Shown here: piece after piece, positions 24,570-35,058 of the stretch
Numbering within the stretch: the stretch's first letter is position 1
How the letters are laid out: each line of letters begins with the position of its first letter
NCBI RefSeq assembly: GCF_000247695.1
Contig: NW_004624882.1
Coordinates: forward strand, 4,235,902 to 4,299,901
Direction of reading: 5' to 3'
DNA from: Heterocephalus glaber
Taxonomy: Eukaryota; Chordata; Mammalia; Rodentia; Bathyergidae
Length of the DNA stretch: 64,000 bases
Made by a program: the position numbers and the translations under genes
The notes under the pieces: model-generated
The model's database searches: none
What the model was told of the DNA's origin: nothing
The model's input: the letters and a program-made list of their open reading frames with translations, nothing else

Positions 24570-24641
24570 TATATATATACATATATACATACATGTATAT
24601 ATATATATACACATATATATATACACATACACACACACACT
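24570..24641 (+). repeat. (TA)n/(CATA)n/(CA)n microsatellite
   Basis: Alternating TATA, ACATA and CACA units directly after the SINE tail, a typical site of tail-seeded expansion. Confidence 0.9.
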
Positions 24642-24649
24642 ATGGTGAT

Positions 24650-25379
24650 ATACGATGTTCATAACAGGAAAACTGCAAACATTCCAAAAATACAAATGTA
24701 TTAAGATAAACAAAAAGACAATGGGTTTCATTTATCCCATGGCTAGGATTATCTCCTAATGCAAGTATGAAGAAAACCTACAGAGAATATAATTACATAT
24801 AAGCAGCTCTGTAATTACTGTACTTCATTATAAGTATTATAGGGCAATGAGAGTGGTCAAAACAGAGGAATAGTCAGTAAGTGTCAATATAGCTGCTCAG
24901 CAGCAACCTACATCCTCAATAAGAATGCTGGTGATGTAAACTATAGTGCAACATGGGGTAGGAAACACATGAGTGAGAATGCCTTTGCTGGCTGCAAATA
25001 CAGAAACTCCATTTCAACTGTCCCCAACAGATAAGGATAAGGAGATCTTGTTATTTGACATTTCACATAACAAAAGGTGCTGAGGGCAGGCAGCTCCAGA
25101 AGCTTAATTCATCTATCTACCTACCTTACCAAGGATGCAGTCTTTCTACTCTGCCTCCCTTGGATTCTCAGCCAGCTCCAGGTCTACATGGAGACAGTCA
25201 TCAATTAACAAGCATTCCTTCCATGTAGGTCTATGGAGACACGGGGTTTCTCCACAACCATGCCTGTCTCATACTACCCCTCACAGCTGATGGGATGGGT
25301 CTGGGTCATGTACTCCTGCCTCAGCCAACTGAAGGACTAGGTCTGTCCAACTGGTTTGGTACAGTTTCAGGCACTGTAG
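24650..25379. other. Unassigned intronic sequence
   Basis: No gene or named repeat recognised. Confidence 0.35.
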
Positions 25380-25575
25380 ATATTTGGGGCTAGATCATTC
25401 TTTGCTACAGTGGGGACTGTCCTATTCATTGTAGGACATTTAGTATTATCCTTGGCCTCCATCAACTAAATGTCAATAGAAAACATCCTCAGTTCTAACA
25501 ACCAAAAATGTTTCCAAATGTTGTCAAATGCCCCCAGAAAGGCAAGATCCTCTACAGCTGAGACATCCTAGCTTA
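25380..25575 (-). mobile_element. MER20 hAT MITE
   Basis: Antisense MER20 blocks: gtggggactgtcctattcat, ttgtaggacatttagtatta, ctccatcaactaaatgtc, aaaaatgtttccaaatgttg and ctgagac end. Confidence 0.8.
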
Positions 25576-25909
25576 GAGCAATCAGGATTTCCCAGGGAGC
25601 TCCAGATATGGTTTCATCCCTGAGTCAAGATGAGGTGAAGCCACTACAACAAAATGGTGGCTCTGACAGCTTGCAAGAAGGGACTGCTCTTGAGAACTCT
25701 AGAACATATGAGAAAAACTCAATGAAATACGGACATACAAATAGTCATTATAAAGCAACAAAACCTGTCGGTATATGCATGAGTATAGGCAACAAACATT
25801 TATTGAGGATATACTGTATGCCATGGGTGGAAAGAAAAGAAAAGAAAAGAAGAGATGGTTTCTTTTTTAAGCCATAATTAGGACTCTGCTCAATTATTTC
25901 ATTCCCCAA

Positions 25910-26275
25910 TTCCTTTTTTAAACTTTTTATTTTGAAATAATTATAGATTTGCATGGAGTTACAAAGAATTACCCAGGGAGGTTTCTGCAAAATATCTAGA
26001 AGAGGCAAATTGATAGACATGGAAAGCAGCTTAGTGGCTGGCAAGATTTGGGGAGACAGGGAGTGAATGAATAATGGGGTTTCTGGGGGGGGGGCAGTAA
26101 GAATTAGATAATGGTTGTAACTGTATTGTATACCTAAAATGTACCAATAAACTTAATTTAAAAAAGAATTAGATAGTGGTGATGCTTACACAACCTCATG
26201 AATATATCAGAAACCACTAAGGTGTAGACTTTAAAATGGTACATCTTATGTGAATTATATCTCTAGTTGTTAAAA
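25910..26275 (+). repeat. L1M-related fragments
   Basis: 25910-25985 has the block tttattttgaaataattata, seen in old L1 sequence. 25990-26275 then follows the L1M 3' end order: gaggcaaattgatagacatg, agcttagtggctggcaag, agaattagatagtggtgatg, aaaatggtacatcttatgtg. Confidence 0.65.
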
Positions 26276-26820
26276 AGAGAGTATGCTTTTGGGCAACTCC
26301 AGCTGACTTCAAGCTTCAAAGCCTCCCTTGATTTGGGAGACAGAGTTCTAAGGAGCAGCAATAGAAAGCTATGTGGTTTCCTTGCCAGGCTCCAGGAAGC
26401 TGGGAAATAGCACTACCCCTATGTGGGTAGGTGCTCTCTCTCCTGGTGACAGGGAAGCTGGTGCTTAAAGCAGCTCCGGACAGCTCTCAGGTGCCTCAGT
26501 GGTCCACCCATGAGACTGCAGAGCTGGTCACTCGGGGGTTGGCAGTCAGCTCCCCTCCTCATTCTCAGCACTGACATTCCTCCCCCTCTCCCTGAGCCCC
26601 TTTTGCTTTAAAGAAAGAAAAGAAATAAAAAGAGGAGTTTCTAGAAGGAAAACACTGGGGTCCCACAGCTCCATGAGCAGCCTTTCAAGACGTGCTGGTT
26701 CCTGTATTTCTAGTTCCTCTGAGCAAAGGCAGAAGTAATCTTCTCATTCCTTCGTTCACATAAGGCTCGAGGCATTCTAAGCAGCTGACAGCACATGGAG
26801 CATGTGTAGGTGTGCATGCA
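26276..26820. other. Unassigned intronic sequence
   Basis: No gene or repeat recognised; a degenerate A/G tract at 26600-26640. Confidence 0.35.
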
Positions 26821-26821
26821 C

Positions 26822-27345
26822 ACTTGCTTTATTTTTATCTTTATTAGTACATGTTTGCAGTACCCAATGATTCTATTTATCACAGAGTTGGTACATACAC
26901 ATAGCACATTTTCTTTTTCATCCCCTTCCCTTCCCACCCCTCCCTGCTCCCCCCAATTCTTGTTCCCCTTCCCATTTGTAAAGCTCTCTTTCCATCTTTT
27001 CTTCAACTCTTTTTTTCATCCCTTTTCCCTTCCCTCTCCCCCTCCATGTCTTGATCTCCTTCCCATTTGAAAAAGAGCTCCCTACTTCCTAGTATCTCTC
27101 TTTTACTTTGCTCTTTATTTCTATTTTGAGTTTCTCACATAATAGAAACCATACAATATCTAAGCTTGTGTGTCTGATTTATTTCACGTAACATTATGGT
27201 CTCGAGGTGCACCCATTTACAAGCAAATGCCTCAAGTTGATCCTCCTTTATGGCAGAATAGTACTTCATTGTGTATAAAAACTTCATTTTCTTTATCTAT
27301 TCATTTGTTGATGGGAATATAGGCTGTTTTCAAGATTTAGCTATT
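26822..27345 (-). mobile_element. Rodent L1 3' end, 5'-truncated
   Basis: Antisense L1 tail: attagtacatgtttgcagta, cacagagttggtacatacac, then a pyrimidine-rich polypurine-complement tract (26905-27060), aatatctaagcttgtgtgtc and tatggcagaatagtacttca. No ORF2 catalytic region remains. Confidence 0.85.
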
Positions 27346-27705
27346 ATAAATTGGCACACAAACATTCAAAAGGCCAAGGTCAACAGCCAAGGTTACTACA
27401 GAATAATGAAGTGTGAAAAGATTCATTTTCTTCTTTTGTTCCAATCCACACACGAGCATATATGTATGCACTTGAAAGTCTTAAATACTTATCAATTGAG
27501 AATATTCTCAGAATTGAGCAGTGCACAAATATATGTTCCCAAAGTTTCATATACTGGTTCAACATTTTCATATAACCAAGCTTAACATTTGATCTTCATG
27601 GAAACATAAAATCAGGCCTTTGTGGTCTTACCCAGTGTTGCATAGTATCACAGGAACTGTCAATCTGCTTGAAGCAAATTCAGCTTCTAAAAACACTGTA
27701 GCCAG
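27346..27705. other. Unassigned intronic sequence
   Basis: No gene or repeat recognised. Confidence 0.35.
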
Positions 27706-28080
27706 GTGATATTGTCCCCCTCCCAATTTGGCAATCTCTGGAGACATTTCTGATTGTCAGAACTTGAAGGATGAGGCAGGCATAGTGGTGCACACCTGCA
27801 ATCCCAGCATTGTGGAAGGCTAAGGCAGGAGGATCCCGGGTTCAGACCCAGCCTGGGCAACTTAGTGACCTGCAGAGGCCCTGACTCAAAAAATAAAAAG
27901 GATTGGGGATGTAGTTCAGTAGAGAGACCGTGGGTTCACCCCCTACTATGAGGAGGAGGGGAGAGCTATGGACACAGAGATGCTAAATACGCTATGCTAG
28001 ACAGGGCTTCCCGCACAAAAGAATTACTCCGCCACAAATATTAGTAGTGCTGAGATTGAGAGACCCTGGTCTAAAGTAAC
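27706..28080 (+). mobile_element. MER20 hAT MITE split by a SINE
   Basis: Left part 27706-27772 (tttggcaatctctggagaca) and right part from about 27960 (gatgctaaatacgctatgct to tgagattgagagaccctgg) together make one MER20. The B1-ID SINE lies between them. Confidence 0.8.
27773..27949 (+). repeat. B1 + ID composite SINE inserted in MER20
   Basis: A B1-like half with ggtgcacacctgcaatccca, aggcaggaggatcccgggtt and cctgggcaacttagtgac, an A-rich linker, then an ID-like half with ggggatgtagttcagt and gggttcacccc. Confidence 0.85.
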
Positions 28081-28611
28081 ACTTTTCTTGGTTTGAACAC
28101 CATTTAGGACACTACCCATCATCAGTACAGTAACCTGAATGACTCAACATGTCTATCTTTGTAACCAAGTTATTGAGCACACACAAGGACATCAAGAAAC
28201 TATGAAGGATTCCAAGTGTGGTTAAGAGAAGACCTAAGTTGGCTCCCTGTGCTTCAGGCCCTCCTCATGTGGCCTTAGTTCAAGCATTACCTAAATCTTC
28301 TGCATTTCTTGTTTCCTTCCCATGTTCTCTGGTATAATCCCTGCCTTTTCTAGCCCTAGTACCCCTGATCTCTCTAGTTCAGGCCCATCACCATCTGGGA
28401 AAACCTCCAATAGCCTCCAGCTCACTTCTGCTCTTAGAAATCCAACCTGCCCACCACCCTATACTTGACTAGCTCACCAGATATGACTCTACGTGTTGCA
28501 TCTGATATGAGTCCCAGCCTGAGACTTCACATTCAGTTCACAGGAAATGAAGGCATGTGAAAAGGACTGTGAGGAGCAAAGAAGAGAAAAGTGGATGTAG
28601 AAGATTTAGCA
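28081..28611. other. Unassigned intronic sequence
   Basis: No gene recognised; 28230-28480 is pyrimidine-rich and may be decayed L2, but I cannot support it. Confidence 0.3.
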
Positions 28612-28798
28612 CAAGCCCGGTGTGGTGGTGCATGCCTGTAATCCAGGCTACTTAGGACACTGAAGCAGGAGCACTCCAAGTTCAAGACCAGGTTAGAGTA
28701 ACTTGGGGAGACCCTGTCTCAAACTTTAAGAAGTAAAAAATGCTGGGGATATAGCACGGTCATAGAGAGAGTATCTTGGGTTCAATCCCCAACATCAC
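28612..28798 (+). repeat. B1 + ID composite SINE
   Basis: ggtgtggtggtgcatgcctg, gaagcaggagcactccaagt and gagaccctgtctcaaac, then tgctggggatatagcacggt and gggttcaatccccaacat. Confidence 0.88.
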
Positions 28799-28823
28799 AT
28801 ACACATGCACACACGCACGCGCG

Positions 28824-28859
<36 letters not shown>
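28799..28859 (+). repeat. (CA)n/(CGCA)n microsatellite with CG-rich centre
   Basis: cacacgcacgcgcgcacgcg followed by uninterrupted CA. The alternating purine-pyrimidine run with CG steps could adopt Z-DNA. Confidence 0.9.
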
Positions 28860-28864
<5 letters not shown>

Positions 28865-28984
28865 CTTATCACAATGCAGTACCTGGCTGGGCATGTAATG
28901 AATGTCAGCTGTTGAGGCTGTTATGAAAGACACCAAGATGACCAGGTGCTTCCATTCTCGCTAAGAAACAAGGCTGGGTAATGG

Positions 28985-29435
28985 TAGTTATTCCTACTTC
29001 TGCAGTGACAAACTGCCACAGCTAAATGGCTTCAAATAGCACATACTTCTTATCTGGAGGGTGAAGCCCAACATCAGTTTGACTCAGCTAAAGTCAAAGT
29101 GTTCAACAGGCTCCTTTACAGACTCAAAGAAAGAATCTATTGCCTGCCTTTTCCAGCTTCAAGGCTGCCTGCATTCCCTGGCTCACGGCCATGTGACTCC
29201 AACCTCAGCTTGCAATGTCACATCTCAATCTCTGACCCTGACCCTCACCCTCGTGCTTTCCTCCGGTAAGACCCCTTGTCATGACCCTTGGCCTGCTCAG
29301 ATAATCCAGGATCATCTACCTATCTCAAGATCCTTAACTTAATCACATCTACAAAGGCTCTTTAGCCATGTAAGGTAATTTATTAACAAGTTTTGGGGAT
29401 TAAGATGTAGACATCCTTAAGGGGGCAACATACCA
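28985..29435 (-). repeat. MaLR-type LTR, antisense
   Basis: agtgacaaactgccacagct, aatggcttcaaatagcacat, tgccttttccagcttcaagg and ccttaacttaatcacatcta, in the same order as antisense MaLR LTRs. Confidence 0.65.
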
Positions 29436-29544
29436 CAGGGGATTAAATATCAAAGAATGTAAGATAGAAACAATACATGGGTCTGGCAGAGTGCAAGGGG
29501 GACCGAGTGGCCTAACCAAAAGAAGGTTAAATTAACTACAGGTA

Positions 29545-29645
29545 GTGCAGTGGGGCTCACCTCTAGAGTCAGATAGACGCTGCCCCCCATTGGCTATGGG
29601 AAAGATCACTAAGTCAACCTTTCTAGGCATCAGTCTCACCACATG
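29545..29645 (+). repeat. MIR SINE fragment
   Basis: gagtcagatagacgctgccc, atgggaaagatcactaagtc and aacctttctaggcatcagtc follow the MIR 5'-to-core order. Confidence 0.5.
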
Positions 29646-29719
29646 TCAAACTACATCTCATGCAGCCACTGTGGGTTGCCGATGAGCACTCAACATATGC
29701 CCACCAAATTCACAGACCC

Positions 29720-29809
29720 AGGGCCTAGGGTGGAGCTCAGTGGTAGGATGCCTGCCTAGCATGTGCAAGATTTGTTCCCTTGTACCACTAAATAAACAAT
29801 AAATAAATT
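29720..29809 (+). repeat. ID-type SINE, older subtype
   Basis: gggcctagggtggagctcag, tggtaggatgcctgcctagc, a partly deleted B-box region and an AATAAA-type tail. Confidence 0.7.
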
Positions 29810-30049
29810 GCACAGAGCCAAGGAATCCCAGAAGGGAGAAACCTGCAGCAAGCACATCATGGTGAAGTCCTCATGGAGGACACACGTGCAGTGTAAGCCC
29901 TACAGAAGCAGGAACCTAGCTGGTGTTGCTCACCACTCAAGTCCCAAACCCTGAAAGAAGGCCCATGTGTGAGAAGCTGTCCAACAAACAGTTGTTGAAT
30001 GACTGAGTGAACAAACAAACTGAGGCAGGATGCTTAAACGTGAGTGGGG

Positions 30050-30335
30050 TCTGGGCAGCTGGATGGCGCACTGCAAAGAGCAACGAATCGGGGTCAGAAG
30101 ACCCCAGCTCGAGCCTCTGCCCTTCTAACTACTGGTGGAACTCACACTTGGCTGTGCTCTTGGTGCAAAGAGGACTCTGAAGATGTTCCTAGCTCCTCCC
30201 ACCCCAAAGCCTTGGGATTCTAAGCTCTGCATGGTCTGGCCCACATGAAACCCCTGTCTCCCTGAGTTATTCTGAACACAGCCAGCACTCCTTCATCTCC
30301 AGCATTTTTCTCATGTTACCCCTTGTCTTACCCAG
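30050..30335 (+). repeat. MIR then L2 fragments
   Basis: 30050-30140 resembles a MIR 5' half (gagcaacgaatcggggtcag). 30170-30335 resembles an L2 sense block (gcatggtctggcccacatga). Both are highly diverged. Confidence 0.35.
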
Positions 30336-30890
30336 CATTATAGAAACCCTCACCCCAGGAGACAGCTTGCTGGGCAAAGGTAAATGCAACCCTAGGCTCT
30401 CTCCTAGGCTCTCCCTCCTTTTCTCAGAAGTGCTTACCACTCGAGGAAGCGAATTAATCCTGGGGTTCCTTGCAACCATTATCTTCATTTCACATGTCTG
30501 TCTCCTATCTCCCAGACGAATTTGGTCTCCACATAGCATCCCAGCACCCCGGAGGGCAAGAATCTCCATAAATATCTCTTTGCTTCATTAGATTTAAATG
30601 GGGATAACTAAGCTCAACAGAATTAACTTTAGTTTTATTCCATCGGATTAATTTTATTGAATTTATTGGAAAGGCAGCCAACATTAGCAAAAAGACTTGA
30701 GCTAGAAGAAGCCCTCCTCAGGCTGACAAGTTGACCTTGAACATGTCACTGGATCCAGTGGCTCCTTAAGTAGAACCTACCAGAGACAATGAATCAGAGT
30801 GAAAGGAAAGCTAAGGAAACTTGGAGCTTTCCAAACATCCTGGAGCTATTTTTGGAAATCAATAACTTTTCCATTCACTTTTCTTAAACA

Positions 30891-30934
30891 AAAGGAAGGA
30901 AGGAAAAAAGAAAGAAAGGAAGGAAAAGAAAGAT
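30891..30934 (+). repeat. (GGAA)n/(GAAA)n purine tract
   Basis: Short imperfect purine microsatellite: ggaaggaaggaaaaaagaaa, then gaaaggaaggaaaagaaag. Confidence 0.85.
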
Positions 30935-33900
30935 ATTAGACCAAGAAGTGGTTGTTGACAATCTAAACGGAAGAAAGAGAAGTTTCTTCCAGTGGCTGAC
31001 CCTGACAGCTTTAAAAGCCAGACACTCTCGTGTTCATACAAACACTATCTACAATCTTAAAAAATGAAAAATATAGAAATGATTAGTTGTTTATCAGGAA
31101 ACTCAACTGAGACAGTTCATATAACCTAGAAATAGACTCTATGGGATAAATATTCACATTCCTATTAAAAGTCAATACAGGTTCCAATGCTATCTGGCTC
31201 TGCTATCCGGGGCTCCAACCTGGCAAATTCCAGCCATAGGCTGTTTTCTCCTTAAAGCAAAAGCCTGGAGTCAAATACTCCCTTGACTCAGGCATGTAAT
31301 AAATTTTGTGTGTTCTTTTTCCTGTTTTTTTTAAAGGAAAGTAAAATCCTGCTGAGAGGACTTTTAATATACCACAAAATTCCTTCATGTGTCACAGGTC
31401 AAATCCCATCTAGTGAACAAATGGGTTCCCAAAAGCTCATGCCATGATATAATCTTGGTCTGCCACCATCATCACAATCATTTATACTCAGCTTTGACTA
31501 CAAGTCTGATTTTGCCCATCATTTTTAAGATGCTGGAGCCGGCCATTTCTAGTATTGTACGACTCCAGATGGTCTACAGGAAACATTCAGTTTCCACAAC
31601 TGGGTCCTTCTACAGGATAATATCAAAAGAACCCTGGAGGAAGCACACATATACACAACCATTTGAACGCACTGAATTTTTACCAAGGAGGAAAAAATTT
31701 TCTTTCCATACTTTCTGCCCAAATGGTACATGCCTCTTAATAAAGTGGCCATTGTACTGAGTTAATATATGCAGAGTATGTGTGCCACTAATGTAAACCA
31801 TATAGGACTTACACAAGGAATCTACCAGCCATAGAAATGGCAATTCACTTTGTAACAAAATTTTGAGATAAAATTCCCCAAAACAATGAAATTTATATGC
31901 ATAGATAGGATGGCTCTATAAAATAATGACTTTAAACTTCAAGGGGGTCATAATCAAACTAAAAAATTCTGTTTATACAATATTGAGATATTTTATACAT
32001 CTGTAGCCACACCTGTAAAGATGTTTCCTTAAGGTTGCATCCTCTTTGTTGTAACTTTATGAAGTAGAGTCACAATAATTCAGAACACTGGGAATAAATA
32101 TAACAGTGAATGGGATTACTATAACACTATAGAAGGGATCTTGTTTACCTCTAGGGGCCCTTGGTTATTTTGCAGCAGTGTATTTCATGCTGTCATACTT
32201 TTTACTAAATTACATATGAAACTATGTTTAAGGTCAACAATTTTCACCTAACCTATTGCACTCATTCCTCTGTAACTTCACTTTCTTTGAAGATCTGTTG
32301 TTTATTTGCTTCTCTCCTTTCAGTTCTCTATTTGGAAGCTAATCGGTGAAAGTTCTCATTTCTTAGACACTATTTTCCCACCGTGTGAATCAAATAAATG
32401 ACTCAAAAAGGACTTTAAGTGTCAGATCCACATGGAGAAAACATTGGGTTCTGACAAACAGTCCTGTCCATATAATAAAAGTTAATTACAACTTTAAAGG
32501 CTTACCATTCACCTATAAAAATCGGCAACGTTGTATTTTGAAAGAGGAAGAAGAATGACTATTACACCCTTCAGCAGACTCTACAGAAATGTTTGTGGCT
32601 TGCTGAACATTCCATACATATTTCGGGCAAGGTATTATGGGAGCTGAAGTTCAAGCTGTCCCCACTTGAATTTTCACTCACTACAAAAACAATGTCTCAT
32701 AAAAGTACACACATGCTTTTACTTTACAAACAATGTAAAATATCCACTTTTGTTCATTCAATCAACACTTAGCATTAGAAACAGAACTCTTCTGAAACGT
32801 ACAGTATAACTGATGTCTGAAAAAGGTGAAAATGGTATTCAGTAATAAACAGATTTCTACAAAGAACATAGAAAATATGTATGAAATAGAAATGAAGATT
32901 CTACAACGTACATTTCTGTAGGTTCTACATACCTATGGGTATATCATAGGTTATACCATTAAAACAAAAAATTCTTACATTTTTATCTTCATCATGAATC
33001 CCCATTCCAGTACAACCACAACTGTTTTATATTACCCTCATAAAATGAACCTTAGCCTTTTCTAAGCAAAACACTATTTTTAATTGGTTCGTTTTCCAGT
33101 TGTTTGGGCTTTTAGTAGAAATACAGTACAAAAGGGTGCCACATTCCAAGAGGTTCTACCAAATCCAGAACCATCTAAGGTTTGATCAAACAGATGTGGC
33201 TCTAGCATTTGGTTAAAATTATAATATGATGTCACTTGATTTTCAAAATAACTAAGCGTTTTTAACCCATAAAATTGTGCTAGGACTTATGTAGGTTTCT
33301 GAGTCCAGAGGTCTGCAATGTTTAGAGAGAACGTTTAGAGGGAATCACATTCCTTTTATTTTGCATTTTCCCTATCTGAACCCAGTGAAATCTTCAAATA
33401 AGTCAGCAGCTTCCCTCCTGAAAAGTTTATTTTCAAACGCCAGTGCCATGCAGGCTGCCTTTCCTGTGTAGGTGGGAGGAAGCAGGCACAATGTCACCAC
33501 ACTGGGCCTTTTCAAGTCTTGAAATCACTAGGAAGCCTGCACTGTTTCCTGTCTGGCACTCGGGCCAGGGTGGAGAGAAGCTGCTCTAGAGAGGACAAGA
33601 TATCAGATAACCAGTGGAAACACTTGGTTTCAACAGAATTCCTACTTCTACAAAAAAAATACAAGTATCCAAAAGCAGTTGAATCATTGGAGTCAGTAGA
33701 CAACTTTCCGAATAAAAGTGAAGGATACACTTCATTATGTGAACTTCATTAAATGAAATCTGGTAATGCTTTTAGAAGAATCTGTTTTTACCTTATCAGA
33801 TTCATTTACACTAAGAAAATGACACCTTTGTGCCCACGTATATCTTGCACAAAAAGGAAACTTGAAATGCAGCCCTTGTTTTTCACTTATTCCAAAAGCA

Positions 33901-34079
33901 TATGGGACTAATCATATTCCATTCTGGCCACAGCACACAAGGCTATTTCAAACAGGGTTTTAACTCACTTGATTTTTAAGACACTAGAGCAAACAACAGA
34001 GTTTGGGAACAGTCTCTCAAACTCCAAAAGAGCTGGGAATCCCTGAAGTGCCTGTCTGGCAACAGGCTTTGGGTGGAAA
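30935..34079. other. Repeat-poor AT-rich intron next to the promoter island
   Basis: About 3.1 kb with no SINE, LINE, LTR or DNA element that I can recognise, ending at the CpG island boundary. There is no coding exon. Its freedom from repeats, compared with the rest of the intron, makes it a candidate for regulatory sequence near the promoter. Confidence 0.5.
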
Positions 34080-34770
34080 CTAGGCTGACTCCGCCAGGCA
34101 GGGAACCCAAACCCCAACGCTGGGGCGCACGTTTGTGATCCTAGGTGACAGCTCGTCTCACCACTACGGAGCCAGGATGGTCTGCAGGGCCAGGGCCGGG
34201 ACGGTGGGCCACAGAGGCCCGGGACAGGAATGGGCGAGGCCATGACAGAAAAAGGAAAAGAAGGCCATCCGTCAACCCCAGGAGAGGAAATTCCAGGGGC
34301 CCAGCTCCCAGGCCTCGGACAGCGGGTGACGTGAGGAAACCAAATCAGTGTCCGTGTCCGGCCCGGCCCTGTGACAGAGGACAGGGCTCCAAGCTCCGGG
34401 GAGCTGAGCCCTCCATCCCTGGCCCGGCCCGATCCCCGGGAATGGGAGGGGGCCATATCCTTGCCCCAAACTTGGGGGCGCACGCACGAACTTCGCCCAG
34501 ACCCTGGGGCCTCCCGGTGTACTCAATCCTCCCCTGGGCCCAAGGGATGGAGACGCCAGGACCATAGCCCAGCCTGGAACGCACTTGGCAAGTCCCAGCC
34601 CCGGGGATGGAGCACCCATCCCGGTCCCGGGGACAGGGCCACCCCCTATCTTTGTCCTGGGGCTCTTGGCAGCCCCGCGGTGGGGTGGGCTGTGCGCGTC
34701 GCCAGGGCATCACCGGTGGCACCGGGCAGTGGCCCCGGAGGTGGCGCCCGCGCCTGGTCCCAGGGCGCCC

Positions 34771-34776
34771 TTACCG
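34771..34776 (-). other. WWC3: Splice donor of WWC exon 1
   Basis: Read on the minus strand, the coding sequence gives GACCG then GTAAGG. The GT at 34774-34773 follows the DPRDR motif exactly where the WWC family places its first intron. Without splicing, the frame meets TAA at 34773-34771. This both marks the end of the exon and explains why the open frame stops immediately after the WW domain. Confidence 0.85.
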
Positions 34777-35058
34777 GTCGCGGGGATCAATCCACGATGT
34801 CTGGCGCGTGTTGTGGTCGATGTAGAAGACACGGCCATCGTAGTCGCGCGCCTCCTCCCAGCCGGCGGGCAGCGGCAGCTCGGCGCTCTCCCGGGCCCGC
34901 GGCGGCGCCGGCACGGAAGGCACCGAAGGCGCAGTGGCCACGGCGGGGGGCGCCGGCGGCGGCGGCTCCCGCTGGGGCTGCGCGGGCGACAGCGGCTCCC
35001 GCGGCACCTCTCGCGACTGTCCCCGCCGCCGCCGCCGGCCGCCGCTCAACCAAGGCAT
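34775..35058 (-). CDS. WWC3: WWC-family (probably WWC3) coding exon 1, N terminus with first WW domain
   Basis: Seen: the ATG at 35058-35056 opens 94 codons plus two bases, ending at 34775 before a GTAAGG donor, so the last Arg codon is split (phase 2). Residues 1-20 hold a five-Arg run (8-12); 21-60 are Pro/Ala-rich; 61-95 form a full WW domain with [11 protein letters not shown]67, FYIDH (78-82), W89 and P92. Known: WWC1/KIBRA, WWC2 and WWC3 are cytoplasmic or cortical scaffolds whose WW domains bind PPxY motifs of LATS1/2 and partners, raising Hippo signalling and restraining YAP/TAZ. All three begin with this WW motif and a similar DPRDR boundary. Why WWC3: WWC1 and WWC2 as I recall them start with short MPR-type leaders, while the [11 protein letters not shown] start fits WWC3. 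This is from memory and was not aligned. The second WW domain, coiled coil and C2 domain must lie in exons beyond the left edge. The start has G at -3. A paralogue is the main alternative. Confidence 0.8.

Larger units (their letters stand above)
1..34774 (-). other. Start of WWC intron 1
   Basis: Everything left of the splice donor is read as the first part of intron 1, which continues past the left edge. WWC genes are known for very long first introns. I searched for the next WWC exon, which should carry the second WW domain (a GW...YYIDH...W-type motif after a TKP-like start), and did not see it. The interval contains interspersed repeats, annotated separately, and otherwise unassigned sequence. 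Confidence 0.6.
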
